Assembly: GCA_024742405.1 (NCBI GenBank)
Contig: JANSYP010000001.1
Span: 1,054,001-1,118,000, forward strand
Direction: 5' to 3'
Length of the DNA stretch: 64,000 bases
DNA from: Paracoccaceae bacterium
GTDB lineage: Bacteria > Pseudomonadota > Alphaproteobacteria > Rhodobacterales > Rhodobacteraceae
Program-made: the position numbers and the translations under genes
Notes under the pieces: model-generated
Seen by the model: the letters and a program-made list of their open reading frames with translations, nothing else
Database searches by the model: none
What the model was told of the DNA's origin: nothing
Part shown: positions 8,386 to 16,656 of the stretch, piece by piece
Position numbering within the stretch: position 1 is the stretch's first letter
Layout: each line of letters begins with the position of its first letter

Positions 8386-9803
8386 GCGGCGGACCTCCGT
8401 GCGGCGCTTGTGGGTGCGAGGGCGGCGATTTCAGCGGCCCGGCGGCGCATCTCCGCTTCGGTGCGAAAGCCGAACTGGCCCCAGGCGAGGCCTTCGCTGA
8501 GGCTCGCGGCGGCGGCGCTGTCCTGGCCGAGGGCGGATTGCGCGGCCGCCTGGACAAAGAGAAGATCCGCCAGAAGCGCCGCGTTTTCAGCGCGTTGCGC
8601 CACCGGCGCGAAACGGGCCACGATGTCGAGCGCGACCTGGTATTCGCCCGAGGCCAGTGCGAAGGCCGCGATCTGCATGCCGACATGGGCGGCGTGGATC
8701 TGGGTCGCGGGCCGCGCACTATAAACCTCGCCCGCGCCCAGGAACGCCTCGAGCGCCAGATCGCCGTCGCGCGGGGCGGCGAGGCGCCCGGCGGTGAAAA
8801 GCGACAGCCCCATGCGCGTGTCCTGCCAGCCCTGGTCCTGCGCCACGGACAGCGCGCGGTTCGCGGCCGTCCGGCGCCCGGCGCTGGAGCCCGCGGGCGC
8901 CAGCGCGCGTTCGATCGAATCCTGCCAGTTGCGCGGGCTCGGCTGGTAGGGCCGGGTGCGCACGGAGTTTCCGCGCGGGTTCAGGTCGGTCAGGATCGCC
9001 GGCAGCTGGGCGGCGACCTGGTTGCGGCTCATGCCGTTCTGCAGCCGTGGATCATAGGTCGTGCGCAGGATCAGCATGTCGAAGCCGGTGAGCACGGAAT
9101 GCAGGTTGTCGTCGTTGAAGATCGAATCCTCCAGCCGGTAGAGATCGTTGAGCGGCCCGAGCGCCTGGGCGATTTCCTCGTGCAGGCAGTCGCGGATCTC
9201 CTGCGGTGCGATATCGACCGGGATGAAGACGGTCACGGCCTCGCGCCGCTGCAGGCTCGACCAGGCCAGATCGCGGCGGCGGGTGTTTCGGCGAAACTCG
9301 TCCCAGGTCACGCGGGTCGGCAGCACGAAGCAGGCGGCCTCGGGCACGACCCGCTCCAGATCGCGCCGGGTAATGCCCTCGACCACGATCTGGGCCGGGG
9401 CGCCGTCGGGGACGCGCGAGACCGGCAGCCGGGCTTCGTTGCGGAGCCGGGAGATCAGCCGGTCCAGTTCGCGGTCGGCATGGGGAGAGTTGAGTCCCGC
9501 CAGCGAGATCGTCACCGGCCCCTCGAAGCGGGTGAAGCGGTCGAGCTTGCTGCCGCTTTCCAGCTCGAACGACAGGTCGATGAAATCGCGCGCGATTTCG
9601 GTATTGGAGCGTTGCGGCGCCAGCGGACGCGGTGCGCCGAAGCTGCGCATCGGGGGCAGGGCGACCTGGGCCACTTCGGGCGGGATCGGCGCGGGCGGCG
9701 GCTGCGGCACCAGACTGCCGGCGCAGCCACCCAACAGAAGAGCTGCCGCCAGCCAGGACAGCCAGCGGGGCGACAACCGGTCGGGGCGGCGCGTCAGGTT
9801 CAT
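8382..9803 (-). CDS. DUF2927 lipoprotein
   Basis: A 473-residue envelope protein with a lipoprotein signal. Residues 14-27 are a hydrophobic core ending in the lipobox LLGGC, so Cys27 would be lipidated. A proline-rich linker follows, then a DUF2927 domain (around NTEIARDFIDLSFELESG onward) that contains a glutamate and an HEE-like segment (RDCLHEEIAQALG), reminiscent of a metalloprotease helix, as DUF2927 proteins often show. The C-terminal third is alanine-rich and helical, perhaps TPR-like. Start and stop overlap both neighbours by 4 bases. It is the likely periplasm-facing partner of the MoxR/VWA pair; the biochemical role is unknown. Confidence 0.8.
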   Translation of the reverse strand: MNLTRRPDRLSPRWLSWLAAALLLGGCAGSLVPQPPPAPIPPEVAQVALPPMRSFGAPRPLAPQRSNTEIARDFIDLSFELESGSKLDRFTRFEGPVTISLAGLNSPHADRELDRLISRLRNEARLPVSRVPDGAPAQIVVEGITRRDLERVVPEAACFVLPTRVTWDEFRRNTRRRDLAWSSLQRREAVTVFIPVDIAPQEIRDCLHEEIAQALGPLNDLYRLEDSIFNDDNLHSVLTGFDMLILRTTYDPRLQNGMSRNQVAAQLPAILTDLNPRGNSVRTRPYQPSPRNWQDSIERALAPAGSSAGRRTAANRALSVAQDQGWQDTRMGLSLFTAGRLAAPRDGDLALEAFLGAGEVYSARPATQIHAAHVGMQIAAFALASGEYQVALDIVARFAPVAQRAENAALLADLLFVQAAAQSALGQDSAAAASLSEGLAWGQFGFRTEAEMRRRAAEIAALAPTSAARRSAA

Positions 9804-10249
9804 CCGGCGCGCTCGTATTTTATGTAAGGGGTTTGACGGCCGACCTGATCGTAGAGCCTCCGTGCGGCTGCATTGGTGGTTCTGGTCATCCAGTAGACAT
9901 CCGCCGCTCCCCGGGCATCCGCATCGTCATAGACCGCCGCGATCAGCGCGTGCGCCACCCCGTGGCCCCGCTGGTTCTCGGCGGTGAAGAGATCCTGCAG
10001 GCAGCAGACCTCGGCGTCGGTCCAGCCGTCACCGTGCCAGATGCAGTGAGCCAGACCGACCAGACCGCCATCCGCGTCCGTCGCGACGAACCCCGAGAAG
10101 CGCGTGTCGGCCGGATCGGTCAGCCGGTTGAAATGAACGGTGTAGTGCGCATCGCTCAGGGTCGTGCCCGCGCCGCGAAGATAATCCCGCCAGAGGCCGG
10201 TCCATGCGCTGCGGTCGGATGGTGCGAGGGCACGCACCGTAAGGGTCAC
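9800..10249 (-). CDS. GNAT family N-acetyltransferase
   Basis: A 149-residue GNAT acetyltransferase. The acetyl-CoA loop is recognisable as ENQRGHGVAHALIAAVYDDA (R/QxxGxG/A pattern), preceded by EVCCLQDLFTAE, a typical beta4 strand. The GTG start at 10249 overlaps the moxR stop (GTGA) and the stop overlaps the DUF2927 start (ATGA), so it is translated as part of the same operon. Substrate unknown. Its position inside a MoxR/VWA operon suggests either modification of an operon product or an unrelated conserved passenger. Confidence 0.8.
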   Translation of the reverse strand: MTLTVRALAPSDRSAWTGLWRDYLRGAGTTLSDAHYTVHFNRLTDPADTRFSGFVATDADGGLVGLAHCIWHGDGWTDAEVCCLQDLFTAENQRGHGVAHALIAAVYDDADARGAADVYWMTRTTNAAARRLYDQVGRQTPYIKYERAG

Positions 10250-11091
10250 CGGCGCCCCCGCGCCATGAAGGCCAGCCGCTCGAAAAGCTGCACGTCCTGT
10301 TCGTTCTTCAGAAGCGCGCCATGGAGCTTGGGCAGTGCGTTCGGCCCGTCGCGGCGCAGATCCTCGGCGCTGAGATCTTCTGCCAGCAGCAGCTTGAGCC
10401 AGTCGAGCACCTCGGAGGTGGAGGGTTTTTTCTTGAGCCCGTCCATCTCGCGCAGCTCGAAGAACTGGGTCAGCGCGGCGGAGAGCAGGCTTTCCTTGAT
10501 GCCCGGATGGTGCACGGCGACGATGCGCTTCATCGTCTCGAGGTCCGGGAAGCGGATATAGTGAAAGAAACAGCGGCGCAGGAAGGCGTCGGGCAGTTCC
10601 TTTTCATTGTTCGAGGTGATGATGACGATCGGGCGCTGGCGGGCGGTGATCGTCGCGCCTGTCTCGTAGACATGGAACTCCATCCGGTCGAGTTCCTGCA
10701 GCAGGTCGTTGGGAAACTCGATATCGGCCTTGTCGATCTCGTCGATCAGGAGCACGACCTTGCCCTCGGCGGTGAAGGCCTGCCAGAGCTTGCCCTGGCG
10801 GATATAGTTGGAGACGTCATGGACGCGTTCCTCGCCAAGCTGGCTGTCGCGCAGGCGCGAGACCGCGTCATATTCATAGAGCCCCTGCTGGGCGCGGGTG
10901 GTGGATTTGACATTCCATTCCAGCATCGGCAGGCCGAGCCCCGCGGCGACCTGGCGGGCCAGTTCGGTCTTGCCGGTTCCGGGCTCTCCCTTGACCAGGA
11001 GGGGGCGTTCCAGCGTGACCGCCGCATTCACCGCGATGGTCAGATCTTCGGTCGCGACATAGCTGTCTGTGCCGGTAAACTGCAACGTCAT
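10246..11091 (-). CDS. MoxR family AAA+ ATPase
   Basis: A 281-residue MoxR-type AAA+ ATPase, a chaperone that uses ATP hydrolysis to load metals or remodel partner complexes together with VWA proteins. Walker A is GEPGTGKTE (about residues 38-46), Walker B is VVLLIDEIDKAD, and sensor 1 is IVIITSNNEKELPDAFLRRC, which also carries the arginine finger region. The ATG at 11091 follows GAGGGG at 6 bases, and the longer open frame to 11277 is not family-like. It is the first gene of the operon moxR, GNAT, DUF2927, small membrane protein, VWA. Confidence 0.9.
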   Translation of the reverse strand: MTLQFTGTDSYVATEDLTIAVNAAVTLERPLLVKGEPGTGKTELARQVAAGLGLPMLEWNVKSTTRAQQGLYEYDAVSRLRDSQLGEERVHDVSNYIRQGKLWQAFTAEGKVVLLIDEIDKADIEFPNDLLQELDRMEFHVYETGATITARQRPIVIITSNNEKELPDAFLRRCFFHYIRFPDLETMKRIVAVHHPGIKESLLSAALTQFFELREMDGLKKKPSTSEVLDWLKLLLAEDLSAEDLRRDGPNALPKLHGALLKNEQDVQLFERLAFMARGRR

Positions 11092-11369
11092 CTCGAACCC
11101 CTCACGCAGTCGCACCGGTGCTGCCCGCATCGGCTTGGCGCCGGTCTGGCCCCTGGTGCGCGGACCGTAGCACAGCTGCCTTTGGCGGCAACAGGCCGGC
11201 CCTGCGGCCTGTGTCCGCGGGGACACTCTCGACGGTACGAAATCTGACGTTCGGAAAGCGCGGAAACGGCGTGACATGAATAGGTTGTTGATGTATGCGC
11301 GGCGCGGGAGGGACCCGGATGTCTGACCTAAATGGCCGCTCAGAAGCCGGACACGCGAAGGGAGCAGCG

Positions 11370-11792
11370 ATGAAATCTGAGATTTTTTTGCCAGAAGATT
11401 ATCGTCCTGCAGAGGACGAGCAATTCATGAACGAACGACAGCTTGAGTGGTTCCGCCGTGAATTGTTGAAACAGAAAAACGCGCTTCTGGAAGAGAGCAA
11501 GCACACGATCGAGGGGCTGCAGGACGGAACCCGCAATATTCCCGACGTTGCCGACCGCGCCTCAGAAGAAACCGACCGCGCGCTGGAGCTGAGGATCCGC
11601 GACCGTCAGCGTAAGCTGGTGGCCAAGATCGACAGCGCCTTGCGGCGGATTGTCGAGGGCGAATATGGCTACTGTCAGGACACCGGCGAGCCGATTTCGC
11701 TCAAGCGACTCGCGGCACGCCCCACCACGACGCTCAGCCTGGAGGCGCAGGAGCGCCACGAGCGCCGTGAAAAGGTGCATCGCGACGATTGA
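11370..11792 (+). CDS. dksA: RNA polymerase-binding transcription factor DksA
   Basis: A 140-residue DksA/TraR protein that binds the RNA polymerase secondary channel and mediates the stringent response with ppGpp. The coiled-coil begins FRRELLKQKNALLEES and carries the acidic tip (DVADRASEETDRA). In place of the four-cysteine zinc finger there is only one cysteine (YGYCQDTGEPI), and the later pair is replaced by TLSLEAQ. This is the cysteine-poor type common in alphaproteobacteria. The ATG at 11370 follows an AGGGAG site. Divergent from moxR across a 278-bp gap. Confidence 0.9.
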   Translation: MKSEIFLPEDYRPAEDEQFMNERQLEWFRRELLKQKNALLEESKHTIEGLQDGTRNIPDVADRASEETDRALELRIRDRQRKLVAKIDSALRRIVEGEYGYCQDTGEPISLKRLAARPTTTLSLEAQERHERREKVHRDD

Positions 11793-11828
11793 TCCCGGTG
11801 TGAGCGCGCTCAGGCGCGACTCCGGCCC

Positions 11829-13067
11829 ATGGTGACCGGACTGACCTATCTCGACGGCCCGGTCCTTGACCGGGCCGCGTCGCCTCTGGCGGGGCTCGGG
11901 GCGACCGTGCTCGGGGCCGGGATCGGCGGGCTCGCCGTGGCCTTGGCGCTGGCCCGGCGCGGGGCGCGGGTGACCGTGCTGGAGCAGGCCGAGGCGTTGC
12001 GCGAGGTCGGCGCCGGCATTCAACTCTCTCCCAATGCGATGCGGGTGCTGGACGCGCTCGGCGTGGCGGAGCGGCTGGCCACCTGTTCGCCGGCGGCGGA
12101 GGCCGTGCAGATGTGCGACTACCGGCACGGCGCGCCGGTCCTGCGGCTCGATCTGTCGGGCATGGCGGCGCGCGGCGGCTGGCATCTGGTGCACCGGGCC
12201 GATCTGATCACCGTCCTGGCCGATGCCGCGAAAAAGGCCGGGGCACAAGTTCGCTTTGGCATCCGGGTCAGCCGGGTGCGGACCGGCCCGTCCGGCGTGC
12301 GGCTGGATTTCGAAGATGGCGGCCATGCCACCGCGCCGCTGGTGGTCGGTGCGGACGGGGTGCGCGGGATCTCTCGCGCGGCGCTGGGGCCCGCGCCGGA
12401 GCCGGGATTCACCGGACAGGTCGCCTGGCGGGCGCTGGTGCCGCTTGACGCGCCCGCCGCGCCGCGCGTGCAGCTCTTCATGGGGCCGGGGCGGCATCTG
12501 GTGGCCTATCCGCTACGCGACCGGCGGGTGATGAACCTGGTGGCCGTGCAGGAGCGCGCAGACTGGGCGCCCGAGGGATGGCACCACGCGGACGATGCGG
12601 ACAATCTGCGGGCCGCGTTTGCCGATTTCGGTGGGCCGGTGCCGGATCTGCTCGCGGGTGTCCGGGACGTGCATCTCTGGGGGCTCTTTCGCCACGAGGT
12701 CGCAGAGGCCTGGACTGGTGGCCGGCTGGTGCTGCTGGGCGACGCGGTGCACCCGACGCTGCCCTTTCTGGCGCAGGGCGCGTGCATGGCGATCGAGGAT
12801 GCCTGGGTTCTGACCGAACGGCTGGCGGCGCAGGAGAACATCGCCAATGCGCTTGCGCAGTATCAGGCGTTGCGCCGCGACCGCTGTCGTCGGATCGTGG
12901 CGGCGGCCAACCGCAATGCGCGGGTCTATCACCTGGCGACCCCCGGACTGCGCCAGGCTGTCCATGCCGGCTTGCGGCTGGGCGACCGGATCGCCCCCGG
13001 GGCGGCTCTGCGGCGGTTCGACTGGCTCTATGGCCATGATGTGACGCGCAAAACGGACGCTGCCTGA
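11829..13067 (+). CDS. FAD-dependent aromatic monooxygenase
   Basis: A 412-residue group A flavoprotein hydroxylase, similar to salicylate or 6-hydroxynicotinate hydroxylases. The dinucleotide fold is VLGAGIGGLAVALALARRG (residues ~26-44), the second FAD motif (DG motif) is PLVVGADGVRG, and the third is GDAVHPTLPFLAQGACMAIEDA. It also carries the typical GAGIQLSPNAMRVLDALG. The substrate is likely a small aromatic acid or quinone precursor but cannot be fixed. It starts 36 bp after dksA on the same strand, with no ring-cleavage genes nearby, so a catabolic assignment would be speculative. Confidence 0.85.
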   Translation: MVTGLTYLDGPVLDRAASPLAGLGATVLGAGIGGLAVALALARRGARVTVLEQAEALREVGAGIQLSPNAMRVLDALGVAERLATCSPAAEAVQMCDYRHGAPVLRLDLSGMAARGGWHLVHRADLITVLADAAKKAGAQVRFGIRVSRVRTGPSGVRLDFEDGGHATAPLVVGADGVRGISRAALGPAPEPGFTGQVAWRALVPLDAPAAPRVQLFMGPGRHLVAYPLRDRRVMNLVAVQERADWAPEGWHHADDADNLRAAFADFGGPVPDLLAGVRDVHLWGLFRHEVAEAWTGGRLVLLGDAVHPTLPFLAQGACMAIEDAWVLTERLAAQENIANALAQYQALRRDRCRRIVAAANRNARVYHLATPGLRQAVHAGLRLGDRIAPGAALRRFDWLYGHDVTRKTDAA

Positions 13068-13080
13068 CCCGAACGGGGGC

Positions 13081-13116
13081 GCGCGCCGCGGGGGGATCGA
13101 CCCCCCTTGGCGCGCG
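13081..13116. repeat. GC-rich intergenic hairpin, copy 1
   Basis: Inverted repeat with a GGGGGG/CCCCCC core around a 5-base loop (ATCGA), flanked by CGCGCC and GGCGCG arms. It lies 13 bp after the monooxygenase stop, between convergent genes, where it could stop transcription from either side. A closely similar hairpin is at 13241-13279. No T-run follows, so the terminator role is inferred. Confidence 0.55.
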
Positions 13117-13240
13117 GACCGCGAGATCTCGGTCCCGCCCAACAGCGCCGTAACTCTTGCGCTATGGAGCGCGTGCCGACGCGCCGATGTCCCGATCGTG
13201 CTGTCCTCGCCGTGCCGGGAGCGGGCGTGCGGAGCACGGC

Positions 13241-13279
13241 CCGCGCGCGAGGGGGGTCGGTCCCCCCGCGGCGCGCGCC
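13241..13279. repeat. GC-rich intergenic hairpin, copy 2
   Basis: Second copy of the hairpin at 13081: a GGGGGG/CCCCCC core around a short loop, with GCGCGCG arms on both sides. It ends just before the 3' end of the radical SAM gene. The resemblance of the two copies, including the bases next to the core, suggests a small repeat family resembling REP elements. Confidence 0.55.
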
Positions 13280-13284
13280 CTCGA

Positions 13285-14238
13285 TCAGGATCCGGCCGAG
13301 CAGCTTGCCCCGCCCAGTACGCAGAACTTGGCGCAATGGGGGTGGTTCAGCGCCACCGGGCGTTCGGCCTCTTCCAGCGTTTCGCCGAGTTCGAACTCCG
13401 GGCTGTAGGGCAGGAGCGTGCAGGCGAGCACCGCGGGATTTTCGGCCCCGCGGCGTTTGACCACCATCCGCGACGAGGCGCACATCACGCTGTTGGGGGA
13501 TATGCTCAGGATGTCCCAGCAGGCGGTCGTGATCTCGGGCACCTCGACGGTTTCGTCCATCTCCGGAAACAGCACGGTCTGGCCGGGATCCTGCGCCGAG
13601 ATGGCATAGCCGCGGGCGGCATAGAGCTGTTCGAACCCGGCGCGGGTCACGGCTTCGCCCTCTGCCCAGAGCGTCCTGCCCGCCACCGTCATCGGCACGC
13701 CGGCGTCGCGCAGCCAGTCCATGCCGTCGAGCGATCTTGCGAAACTGCCAACGCCCCGCTCCGCATCGTGGAGGGCTTCGGACCAGTGATCGAGCGACAC
13801 CCGCAGAGTCATCTTGCCGGGATAGGCGCGGTTCAGGCGATCCAACCCCGCCAGGACCCGCGGGCGCATCATCGGCTGCATGGCGTTGGTCAGAACCAGA
13901 ACCTCGTAGCCGCGGGCCAGGGCCGCCTCGGTCATGGCGATCATGTCGGGATTCATGAAGGGCTCGCCGCCGGTAAAGCCGATCTCGGTGACACCCCAGC
14001 CTCTCGCGTCGAGCTGGTCGAGATAGTCCACGACGTCCGCCGTGGTCAGGTAGACCAGCCGGTCGTTGGTGGGCGAGCTTTCGATATAGCAGTTGGCGCA
14101 GGCGATGTTGCACAGCGTGCCGGTGTTGAACCACAGCGTGCGCGGGTCGCTCAGCGCCACCGTCGCCCGCGGCGATCCGTCTGCCGTGCGCGCGGGATCG
14201 GCGAATTTCCCGGCATTGGCCGGGGCGAAGTCCTTCAT
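13285..14238 (-). CDS. Radical SAM protein with C-terminal cysteine-rich region
   Basis: A 317-residue radical SAM enzyme. The 4Fe-4S cluster motif is CNIACANC (CxxxCxxC, about residue 43), and the SAM-binding GGE is in IGFTGGEPFMNP. The C terminus has further cysteines (TTACWDILS, SVMCASSR, LACTLLPY, HPHCAKFCVLGGASC), suggesting a SPASM or twitch-type auxiliary cluster. The ATG at 14238 follows AAGGAG at 6 bases. The upstream extension to 14442 overlaps the zwf regulatory region and is rejected. No peptide precursor gene is adjacent, so the substrate is unknown. Confidence 0.8.
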   Translation of the reverse strand: MKDFAPANAGKFADPARTADGSPRATVALSDPRTLWFNTGTLCNIACANCYIESSPTNDRLVYLTTADVVDYLDQLDARGWGVTEIGFTGGEPFMNPDMIAMTEAALARGYEVLVLTNAMQPMMRPRVLAGLDRLNRAYPGKMTLRVSLDHWSEALHDAERGVGSFARSLDGMDWLRDAGVPMTVAGRTLWAEGEAVTRAGFEQLYAARGYAISAQDPGQTVLFPEMDETVEVPEITTACWDILSISPNSVMCASSRMVVKRRGAENPAVLACTLLPYSPEFELGETLEEAERPVALNHPHCAKFCVLGGASCSAGS

Positions 14239-14398
14239 TTCACGCTCCTTGCGTCCTTCGGGCAGGGGTAGCGCGCGGCGCCGCGCGGGAAAACCCAACC
14301 CGTGCCCGCTGACGTCGATGTGACCTGCGGCCGGTTTTTGCCGCCGGTGCAAAAAAGCTTGCCGCAATGTTGGGCCTGTGCCAGTGCATGCGCGCAAC

Positions 14399-14410
14399 GT
14401 TAGCGCTAAC
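14399..14410. promoter_or_regulatory. LacI-type operator upstream of zwf
   Basis: Perfect 12-bp palindrome GTTAGCGCTAAC, 90 bp upstream of the zwf start. Its central CG and AGCGCT core is the classic half-site arrangement of LacI-family sugar regulators in alphaproteobacteria. It most likely controls the zwf-pgl-pgi operon. No lacI-family gene is present in the window, so the regulator would act in trans. Confidence 0.6.
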
Positions 14411-14499
14411 AGATGCGCCCTGGACATGGATGCCGCTGTCATTGCGGCGAGATCGCGTATGATACCAGGGCAGCCGGCAACACGGCGAGGGACAAAGCA

Positions 14500-15957
14500 A
14501 TGGTTTCACGCGTCATTCCGGTCGACCCGTTCGATCTGGTCATTTTCGGCGGCACCGGGGATCTGGCCCGACGCAAGATCCTGCCGGGTCTCTACCGCCG
14601 CTACCTGGCGGGCCAGATGCCTGCCGAGGCGCGCGTGATCGGGGCGGCGCGGTCCGATCTCGGGGTCGAGGGCTATCGCAGCCTGATCGCGGAGGCGCTG
14701 GAGGAATTCGTCGCCGACGACATGCGCCCCGCGGAGGCGGTGGCGGGCTTCCTCGACCATCTGGGGTATGTCGCGGTCGATGCCCGCGGAGAGACCGGCT
14801 GGGCCGATCTGACGTCGAACCTGCGCGACAGCGTCGTCCGGGCGTTCTACTTCTCGGTGACCCCGGCGCTTTTCTCCGATCTCGCCGAGCGGGTCCATGC
14901 CCATGGGCTGGTGGAGCCGGACACGCGGATCGTGGTCGAAAAGCCCTTTGGCCGGGACCTGGCCAGTGCGCGGGCTCTGAACGCCGAACTCGCCACCCAT
15001 TTCGACGAATCGCAGATTTACCGGATCGATCACTATCTGGGAAAAGAGACTGTCCAGAACCTCATGGCCGTGCGGTTCGGCAATATCCTCTTCGAGCCGC
15101 TCTGGAACGCTCAATATATCGACCATGTCCAGATCACTGTGGCCGAGACCGTCGGCGTCGGCGGGCGGGGCAGCTACTACGACAAGTCGGGCGCGATGCG
15201 TGACATGGTGCAGAACCACCTGATGCAGCTGTTGTGCCTGACCGCGATGGAGCCCCCGGCACAGTTCGAACCCGACGCGGTGCGCGATGAGAAGCTCAAG
15301 GTTATCCGTGCGTTGCAGGCCGTTCCTGAACCTGATGTCGTGCGTGGGCAATATACCGCGGCGGGCGGGATGCCCGGCTATCTGGAGGATGTCGAAAACC
15401 CCGACAGCACCACCGAGAGCTTCGTGGCGATTCGCGCGCAGATCGCCAACTGGCGCTGGAGCGGCACGCCCTTCTATCTGCGCACCGGCAAGCGGCTCAG
15501 GGCGCGGTTGTCGGAGATCGTCGTGCGGTTCAAGCAGACCCGGCACTCGATCTTCGACGCCGACGCACGCGGGGCGCCCAACGAGCTGACGATCCGGCTG
15601 CAGCCCGACGAGGGCATGGACCTGCGCGTGACCATCAAGGAGCCCGGCCCGGGGGGGATGCGGCTGATCGACGTGCCGCTCGACATGACATTTGCCGATG
15701 CGCTCGGCCCCGACGCGGAGGATGTGACCGACGCCTACGAGCGGCTGATCATGGATGTGATCCGCGGCAACCAGACGCTGTTCATGCGCGGCGACGAGGT
15801 CGAGGCCGCCTGGGCCTGGACCGACCCGATCATCGAAAGCTGGGAGGCCGATGACCGGCTGCGGCCGGCGCCCTATGACGCAGGCGGTGCGGGGCCCGAG
15901 GAAGCTCTGGCGCTGATGCATCGCGACGGGCGCCGTTGGAAGGATATCCGCACGTGA
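14500..15957 (+). CDS. zwf: Glucose-6-phosphate 1-dehydrogenase
   Basis: A 485-residue enzyme oxidising glucose 6-phosphate to 6-phosphogluconolactone with NAD(P)+, the entry to the Entner-Doudoroff and pentose phosphate routes. The coenzyme motif is FGGTGDLARRKILPGLY, and the active site is RIDHYLGKETVQN, where the histidine and lysine bind substrate. EKPFGRD is also conserved. The ATG at 14500 follows GAGGGA. The TGA overlaps the GTG start of pgl by 4 bases, so the two are translationally coupled. A LacI-type palindrome lies upstream. Confidence 0.95.
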   Translation: MVSRVIPVDPFDLVIFGGTGDLARRKILPGLYRRYLAGQMPAEARVIGAARSDLGVEGYRSLIAEALEEFVADDMRPAEAVAGFLDHLGYVAVDARGETGWADLTSNLRDSVVRAFYFSVTPALFSDLAERVHAHGLVEPDTRIVVEKPFGRDLASARALNAELATHFDESQIYRIDHYLGKETVQNLMAVRFGNILFEPLWNAQYIDHVQITVAETVGVGGRGSYYDKSGAMRDMVQNHLMQLLCLTAMEPPAQFEPDAVRDEKLKVIRALQAVPEPDVVRGQYTAAGGMPGYLEDVENPDSTTESFVAIRAQIANWRWSGTPFYLRTGKRLRARLSEIVVRFKQTRHSIFDADARGAPNELTIRLQPDEGMDLRVTIKEPGPGGMRLIDVPLDMTFADALGPDAEDVTDAYERLIMDVIRGNQTLFMRGDEVEAAWAWTDPIIESWEADDRLRPAPYDAGGAGPEEALALMHRDGRRWKDIRT

Positions 15958-16628
15958 CATTCGTCGAGTACCCCGATCGCGAGGCGCTGGCGCTGGATCT
16001 GTCGCAGGCCATCGCCGGAGAGCTGGAAGAGGCGCTGCTGACCCACGACCGGGTGAGCTTTGCCGTGCCGGGTGGCACGACCCCGGGGCCGATCTTCGAC
16101 ACGCTCTGCGCGGTGGATATCGACTGGTCGCGGATCACCGTGCTGCTGGGCGATGAACGCTGGCTGCCCGAGACCGCGCTGCGGTCGAACGCGGCGCTGG
16201 TGCGCAAGCGGCTGCTGCGCGACCGGGCGGCGGCGGCGGTGTTCTTTCCCTATTATCGCGCCGATCTGACGCCCGAGGCCGCCATGGCCCCGCTGGCCGA
16301 GGCGGTGGCGCCGTTGCTGCCGCTTTCGGTGCTGCTGCTGGGGATGGGGGCGGACATGCACACCGCCTCACTCTTTCCCGGCGCGGACCGGCTGGCCGAC
16401 GCGCTGGCGCCGGACGCGCCGCCGCTGATGGCGCTGACGGCGCCCGGCGCGCCGGAGCCGCGGCTGAGCCTGACCGGGCCGGTCCTGCGCGGAGCGATGT
16501 CCACCCATATCGTGATCACCGGGCCGGAAAAGCGCGCCGCACTGGACGCGGCGAAACGGCGCCATGACCCGACGGAGGCCCCCGTTGCGCTTGTGCTGCC
16601 GCAGGCCACGGTGCACTGGGCGGAATAG
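15954..16628 (+). CDS. pgl: 6-phosphogluconolactonase
   Basis: A 224-residue lactonase of the DevB/SOL family that opens 6-phosphogluconolactone. Conserved features are [16 protein letters not shown], the substrate segment [11 protein letters not shown], and [16 protein letters not shown]. The GTG at 15954 is chosen over the TTG at 15936: it follows AAGGA at suitable distance and overlaps the zwf stop as GTGA. The pgi start is 28 bp downstream of its stop. Confidence 0.93.
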   Translation: MTFVEYPDREALALDLSQAIAGELEEALLTHDRVSFAVPGGTTPGPIFDTLCAVDIDWSRITVLLGDERWLPETALRSNAALVRKRLLRDRAAAAVFFPYYRADLTPEAAMAPLAEAVAPLLPLSVLLLGMGADMHTASLFPGADRLADALAPDAPPLMALTAPGAPEPRLSLTGPVLRGAMSTHIVITGPEKRAALDAAKRRHDPTEAPVALVLPQATVHWAE

Positions 16629-16656
16629 CAGGGCAGAGAAGGCGGAGTATGTCACC

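Noticed and set aside
11230-11260. Possible third copy of the palindromic element (GTACGAAATCTGACGTTCGG)
   Set aside because: Only one arm and a few inner bases match; the second arm TTTCGTAC is missing. Could be chance.
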